Position numbers and translations under genes: made by a program. Below, piece by piece: positions 60,063 to 64,000 of a DNA stretch of 64,000 nucleotides. Position 1 is the stretch's first letter; each line of letters starts with the position of its first letter. Below the pieces are notes generated by a model. The model was not told where the DNA came from and made no database searches. It saw only the letters and a program-made list of their open reading frames with translations. Source of the DNA: Citromicrobium bathyomarinum (lineage in GTDB: Bacteria > Pseudomonadota > Alphaproteobacteria > Sphingomonadales > Sphingomonadaceae); the NCBI RefSeq assembly GCF_021021475.1, contig NZ_JAINWL010000004.1:124001-188000 (forward strand). The letters are read 5' to 3'.

Positions 60063-60353
60063 ATGTCCTTGATTGCACGGTCCGTCGCTCTGGCGGTCTT
60101 GATCGCTCCTGTGTCGCTGATGGCACAATCCGAACGGGATCAGAGCGATAGCAGCACGACCCAGTCGGAAGCGCAGGCCAAGCCGGCCAAGGAAAAGAAG
60201 GTTTGCCGCAAGGTCGCGAAGACCGGTTCGCGCATGGGCCGACGCGTCTGCATGACCGAGGCGCAGTGGGCCGCGCTCGAATCCGGCGAAGTCGGTGCCG
60301 AGATCCAAATCAAATCTGGCGGTGCGATGACCGGCGGCGCCGGCGGAAACTGA
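60063..60353 (+). CDS. Small secreted protein, paralogue B
   Basis: A 96-residue protein with a Sec signal (cleavage after LMAQ, residue 22), a Ser/Gln-rich linker and the motif KKVCRKVAKTGSRMGRRVC followed by TEAQW. It shares the whole core with paralogue A but has a different C-terminus. The pair probably arose by tandem duplication. A conserved Cys pair suggests a disulfide in the periplasm. Confidence 0.7.
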   Translation: MSLIARSVALAVLIAPVSLMAQSERDQSDSSTTQSEAQAKPAKEKKVCRKVAKTGSRMGRRVCMTEAQWAALESGEVGAEIQIKSGGAMTGGAGGN

Positions 60354-60366
60354 CGCGAACGCGGGG

Positions 60367-60681
60367 CTAGCTGCTCCGCAACCGCTCCCATTCGACCATT
60401 TCGTAAGCGATCGACGCTTCGACCAGGGCATCCCAGATGTCGCCCAGTGCGGCTTCGGGGATGCCTTCTCTACGCGCATCTTCGCGCACGTTGTCGATCA
60501 CCTGCGCCTTGCGCGCCTCGTCGCGCACATGGCCCCGCTCCGGCTTGATCCGCGCGGCCGCTCGCATGTAGCCAAATCTTACCGCGATCAGCCGCATCAG
60601 TTCGCGGTCGAGCGTATCTACGCCGAGACGCACTTCGGCCATGGTTTCGCAGTCTTCGGGGGGCTTTACGGTTTCGCTCAT
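60367..60681 (-). CDS. Chorismate mutase (AroQ type)
   Basis: A 104-residue all-helical AroQ-fold chorismate mutase, which converts chorismate to prephenate on the way to Phe and Tyr. The helix LGVDTLDRELMRLIAVRFGYM carries the conserved acidic/Arg pattern, RAAARIKPERGHVRDEARKAQV the active-site Arg/Lys, and WDALVEASIAYEMVEW the third helix. The ATG at 60681 is the family start. It is isolated from other aromatic genes. Confidence 0.85.
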   Translation of the reverse strand: MSETVKPPEDCETMAEVRLGVDTLDRELMRLIAVRFGYMRAAARIKPERGHVRDEARKAQVIDNVREDARREGIPEAALGDIWDALVEASIAYEMVEWERLRSS

Positions 60682-60722
60682 CACGATTGCCTCTGCCCTG
60701 ACCCGGCCATCCTGTCGAGACC

Positions 60723-60750
60723 TTGACCCACGCACGAATATTGCTATGTG
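60723..60750 (+). promoter_or_regulatory. Possible sigma-70 promoter of rpsD
   Basis: TTGACC (60723-60728) and TATGTG (60745-60750) with a 16-base spacer, about 155 bases before rpsD. Weak -10 match; the position is plausible. Confidence 0.3.
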
Positions 60751-60904
60751 CGCGCTTCGCTTCGCGAGCTTTCCTTAAAAGCCTCACGAGATTGGCCCCG
60801 CACCCCGGTGAAGCGGTGGCCGCGACGTGGATTTACTCCCGTCGGTGCGATGCCGGGTTCGATGCTCACCACTGGGGTGGGCCAGCAAATTGAAGGAATG
60901 GATT

Positions 60905-61519
60905 ATGTCGAAGCGCAAAAGCGCCAAGTACAAGCTCGATCGCCGGATGGGCGAGAACATCTGGGGTCGCCCGAATTCGCCCGTCAACAAGCGTTCCTAC
61001 GGTCCCGGCCAGCATGGCCAGCGCCGCAAGGGCAAGATGAGCGACTTCGGTCTGCAGCTGCGCGCCAAGCAGAAGCTGAAGGGCTACTACGGCGACGTCA
61101 CCGAGAAGCAGTTCAAGCGCACCTATCAGGAAGCCGCGCGTATCAAGGGCGATACCGGTCAGAACCTGATCGGCCTGCTCGAACAGCGTCTGGACATGGT
61201 CGTCTACCGCGCCAAGTTCGCGCCGACGATCTTCGCCGCGCGCCAGCTGGTCAACCACGGCCACATCACCGTCAACGGCGGCAAGTGTAACATCCCGAGC
61301 CGCCGCGTCGTCGTCGGTGACGTGATCGGCCTGGGTGCCAAGGCTAAGGACATGGCGCTGGTCATCGAAGCGCAGAGCCTGCCCGAGCGTGACATTCCCG
61401 ACTATGTCGCGCCCGACGGCACCGACAAGGTGACATTCACCCGCGTGCCCAAGCTCGACGAAGTGCCCTACCCGGTTACGATGGAACCGAACCTCATCGT
61501 CGAATTCTATTCGCGCTGA
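60905..61519 (+). CDS. rpsD: 30S ribosomal protein S4
   Basis: A 204-residue S4. It nucleates 30S assembly by binding 16S rRNA. N-terminal [21 protein letters not shown], the S4 domain ([30 protein letters not shown], shown here only in part), and the C-terminus [19 protein letters not shown] are typical. GGAATGGATT precedes the ATG. A terminator follows. Confidence 0.97.
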   Translation: MSKRKSAKYKLDRRMGENIWGRPNSPVNKRSYGPGQHGQRRKGKMSDFGLQLRAKQKLKGYYGDVTEKQFKRTYQEAARIKGDTGQNLIGLLEQRLDMVVYRAKFAPTIFAARQLVNHGHITVNGGKCNIPSRRVVVGDVIGLGAKAKDMALVIEAQSLPERDIPDYVAPDGTDKVTFTRVPKLDEVPYPVTMEPNLIVEFYSR

Positions 61520-61543
61520 TCGGTTCGCTAAGCTGACAACAAG

Positions 61544-61571
61544 AGGCGGCCTCTCGGGGCCGCCTTTTTTG
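61544..61571 (+). terminator. Rho-independent terminator of rpsD
   Basis: AGGCGGCC (61544-61551) pairs exactly with GGCCGCCT (61558-61565) around a 6-base loop, followed by TTTTTT. It lies 25 bases after the rpsD stop. Confidence 0.92.
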
Positions 61572-61655
61572 TGCGTGGGATCAAGAGGTTCCGACGACAA
61601 GCGAGCGAAAATCGACGCGAACGATTTCCTAATAGTTTCCCGTTATCGCGGTCGG

Positions 61656-64000
61656 ATGGACTTACCCGATCTCGACAAGCACGCGCGCGACGAGGACCGA
61701 CGCCTTGAAGCGTTGGCGGATCTGGCGGTGCTCGACACGCCGGTGGAGGCCGAATTCGACGAACTGACCGCGCTTGCCGCGTCGACGTTCGGGGTTGAAA
61801 GTGCTGCCATCAGCCTGGTCGATCACGATCGGCAGTGGTTCAAATCACGGGTTAACCTGCCTTTTGCGGAAACGCCCCGCGATATCGCGTTCTGCCATCA
61901 TACCGTCGAACAGCGCGACCTTCTGGTGGTAAACGACGCGGCGCAGGATCCGCGCTTCCGCGACAATCCGCTTGTGACGGCCAAGGGCGGAATTCGCTTC
62001 TACGCGGGGGCTCCGCTAATCCTCGACGATGGTTCGTGCATCGGCAGCCTGTGCGTCATCGACCCCGCCCCGCGGCCCGACTTCGACGAGAAGGGTGCCG
62101 GTCTGCTCAAGGGGCTCGCCAGCCTCGCTTCGAGCCTGCTCATCGCGCGGCGCGAGCGGCTAACCGGCGAAATTGCAGCTAAGGTCATCAATGCCACCAC
62201 CGACGCGATCGTCGCTGCGGATCGCGAGGGCAAGATCGTTCTCATGAATGGCGGCGCGGAGGACATGTTCGGCCACCCTGCGGCAGACGTGCTGGGCAAG
62301 AGCATCGAGATTCTCATGCCCGAACGCTATCGCCATGGGCACAAGGAACGGCTCGCCCGTGCGAGCGCCTCGGGTCAGATGGGCAAGTTGAGAACTTTCG
62401 GCGAACTGCCCGTTCAGACGGCTGACGGGGAGGAACTGCTTACCGATATGTCGCTCGCCCGCTGGGGAGGCCACGACTGCGCCGGCGGCTTCGCAGCCAT
62501 TTTCCGCGATATCCGCGAGAGAAAAGCGCTGGAGACAGACCGCAACCACACCCGCAATCTGCTCGACGCGATCGTCGCCAACTTGCCCTCGCTGCTGTTC
62601 GTGAAGGATCTCTCGACCAAGAAATACGTCCTCGTGAACGACAAGGCATGTGAAATTATCGGTTTGCCGGAGAGTGAAGTCATCGGTCGAAGCGACCGTG
62701 AACTGTTCGGCGCCATCGGCGAAGAATTCGAGCAACGCGACCTGAAGGCGGCGCAGACCAAGCGACCGTTCCGCTACGAAAGCACATTTGTCAGCAAGAA
62801 TGGCCAGTCCTTCGATATCCGGACAAGCCGCATCGTGATGGATGGCCCCGATCGTCCTGGGCAATATGTCCTCGGCGTGGGCGAAGACATGACCGATTTT
62901 CGCCGCACCGAAGCCGAGAAAAAGTGGCTCGCGCGCTACGACGAGCTGACTGGACTGCTCAACCGGACAAGCCTTTCGGAACTGCTTGCGGATTGTGTGG
63001 GCGAAGGCACGCCGTTCGCGATGCTATGCGTCAACCTGGACCGGTTCAGGGCAGTAAACGAGCAATTCGGCCAGGCGGCAGGCGACGCAGTTTTGCAGGA
63101 GATCGGCACCCGGCTACAGATTCTCTGCGGCGCGCAGGCGACGATCGCCCGGGTCGGCGGTGACGAATTCATCATTCTTCTGAAGGGCGACCGGCTGGAA
63201 AGCCGGACTATTCAGCTCGCCCAGAAGATCGTTAGCACCGCTGCCGCGCCCATCGTGGCCAACGGGACCTTCTGCCATATCGGCGCGTCGGTGGGCGTGG
63301 CCTTCTTCCCCGAAGACGCCAGCTTCCCGCAAGCACTGCGCGACAGGGTCGAACTTGCTCTGGATCGCGCCAAGAAGCAGGGCGGCGGAAGGATATGCCT
63401 ATTCGATGCGACGCTCGATGCGCAGGTTCGCGATCGCCGGATGCTGGAAAGCGATCTGCGCATCGCGATCGATCGAGACGACATCGTGCTGCATTACCAG
63501 CCGGTGATGTCCGTCCGTACCGGGATGGTCAGCAGCGTGGAGGCGCTCGCCCGGTGGGAGCATGAGACCCGCGGACCGATCAGTCCGGAAATCTTCATCG
63601 CGCTGGCCGAGGATTGCGGCCTGATCGACAAGCTGGGCGGTAAATTGCTCAACCGGGCGTGCGAAGACATGCTTGCCCTTCCCGAAAAGGTGCGGGTCGC
63701 GGTCAATCTATCGCCGCAGCAGTTCAAATCGGGCGACCTGGTTCCGACTGTGCGTGCAGCGCTCAAGCGTACCGGTGTCGATCCGCGGCGGCTCCAGCTA
63801 GAGGTTACCGAGCGCCTGGTGATCGAGAACACGCAGGAGACTTTCACCCAGCTAGAGGAATTGCGCAGCCTCGGCATCCAGATATTGATGGACGATTTCG
63901 GGGTCGGGCATTCTTCGCTCAGCTATTTTCAGATGTTTCCGTTCGACAAGGTGAAGATCGACAAATCCTTCATCGCCGATATCGAAAGCTCCAAGACGGC
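61656..64000 (+). CDS. GAF-PAS-PAS-GGDEF-EAL cyclic-di-GMP protein (partial)
   Basis: Open to the window edge: about 781 residues present, and the end of the EAL domain is missing. A GAF domain (about 17-165) is followed by PAS 1 (from about 175, INATTDAIVAADREGKIVL), PAS 2 (from about 300, LPSLLFVKDLSTKKYVLVND), GGDEF (about 430-595, with intact RVGGDEFIIL near residue 500) and EAL (from about 605, SVEALARW near 627, then DDFGVGHSSLSYF). Both catalytic motifs are present, so the protein could make or degrade c-di-GMP under control of the sensor domains. No membrane segment is seen. The start is ATG at 61656. Confidence 0.93.
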   Translation, partial: MDLPDLDKHARDEDRRLEALADLAVLDTPVEAEFDELTALAASTFGVESAAISLVDHDRQWFKSRVNLPFAETPRDIAFCHHTVEQRDLLVVNDAAQDPRFRDNPLVTAKGGIRFYAGAPLILDDGSCIGSLCVIDPAPRPDFDEKGAGLLKGLASLASSLLIARRERLTGEIAAKVINATTDAIVAADREGKIVLMNGGAEDMFGHPAADVLGKSIEILMPERYRHGHKERLARASASGQMGKLRTFGELPVQTADGEELLTDMSLARWGGHDCAGGFAAIFRDIRERKALETDRNHTRNLLDAIVANLPSLLFVKDLSTKKYVLVNDKACEIIGLPESEVIGRSDRELFGAIGEEFEQRDLKAAQTKRPFRYESTFVSKNGQSFDIRTSRIVMDGPDRPGQYVLGVGEDMTDFRRTEAEKKWLARYDELTGLLNRTSLSELLADCVGEGTPFAMLCVNLDRFRAVNEQFGQAAGDAVLQEIGTRLQILCGAQATIARVGGDEFIILLKGDRLESRTIQLAQKIVSTAAAPIVANGTFCHIGASVGVAFFPEDASFPQALRDRVELALDRAKKQGGGRICLFDATLDAQVRDRRMLESDLRIAIDRDDIVLHYQPVMSVRTGMVSSVEALARWEHETRGPISPEIFIALAEDCGLIDKLGGKLLNRACEDMLALPEKVRVAVNLSPQQFKSGDLVPTVRAALKRTGVDPRRLQLEVTERLVIENTQETFTQLEELRSLGIQILMDDFGVGHSSLSYFQMFPFDKVKIDKSFIADIESSKT

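Overview
The window looks like chromosome of an alphaproteobacterium of the order Sphingomonadales, most likely an Erythrobacteraceae member (Erythrobacter/Qipengyuania/Altererythrobacter group). The basis is the GC-rich coding style, the gene content (mreBCD-mrdA-rodA, carA/carB/greA, yqeY-dnaG-rpoD, a RibB protein with a RibX-like C-terminus, DUF4170 and DUF883 proteins, sphingomonad-type small secreted proteins) and the many 1-4 base start/stop overlaps. This is recognition of families, not a database result.

Layout. 1-20 kb is ordinary chromosome: small membrane proteins with an XRE-type regulator, two tandem TraB/GumN proteins, rplY, pth, a CPBP protease, a Tat-exported SDR, ychF, a DUF1206 protein, a nucleotide phosphodiesterase, a glutaredoxin-MauE fusion preceded by a CsoR-like palindrome, a MaoC dehydratase, mutL, and the cell-elongation operon mreB-mreC-mreD-mrdA-rodA. 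A tRNA-Lys(CTT) gene follows at 20.12 kb.

20.15-34.50 kb is an integrated element of about 14.3 kb. It is bounded by a perfect 46-bp direct repeat of the 3' part of tRNA-Lys. From its right end it carries a tyrosine integrase, two small AlpA-like DNA-binding proteins, a prim-pol/SF3-helicase replication protein, an iteron-rich probable replication origin just beyond the replication gene, a small-terminase-like gene and several phage-like unknowns. No capsid, tail or large terminase gene is visible. This is the layout of a P4/PICI-type phage satellite. Its left end carries a NotI-family restriction endonuclease with a C5-cytosine methyltransferase. Its middle (25.7-28.2 kb) holds plus-strand cargo of unknown function and a perfect 27-bp inverted repeat.

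34.5-64 kb returns to chromosome. A HEPN-like gene sits just outside the right attachment site. It is followed by ribB (HTH-RibB-RibX, with a palindrome at its start) and ribH, an M13 peptidase, enolase, a YqjD/YqjE-like envelope operon, DUF4170, a GNAT, greA, carB, a tandem RraB-like gene, carA, yqeY-dnaG-rpoD, rpiB, glyA, a TrmH/TrmJ methyltransferase with an apparent CTG start, two paralogous small secreted proteins, a chorismate mutase, rpsD, and a GAF-PAS-PAS-GGDEF-EAL protein cut by the window edge.
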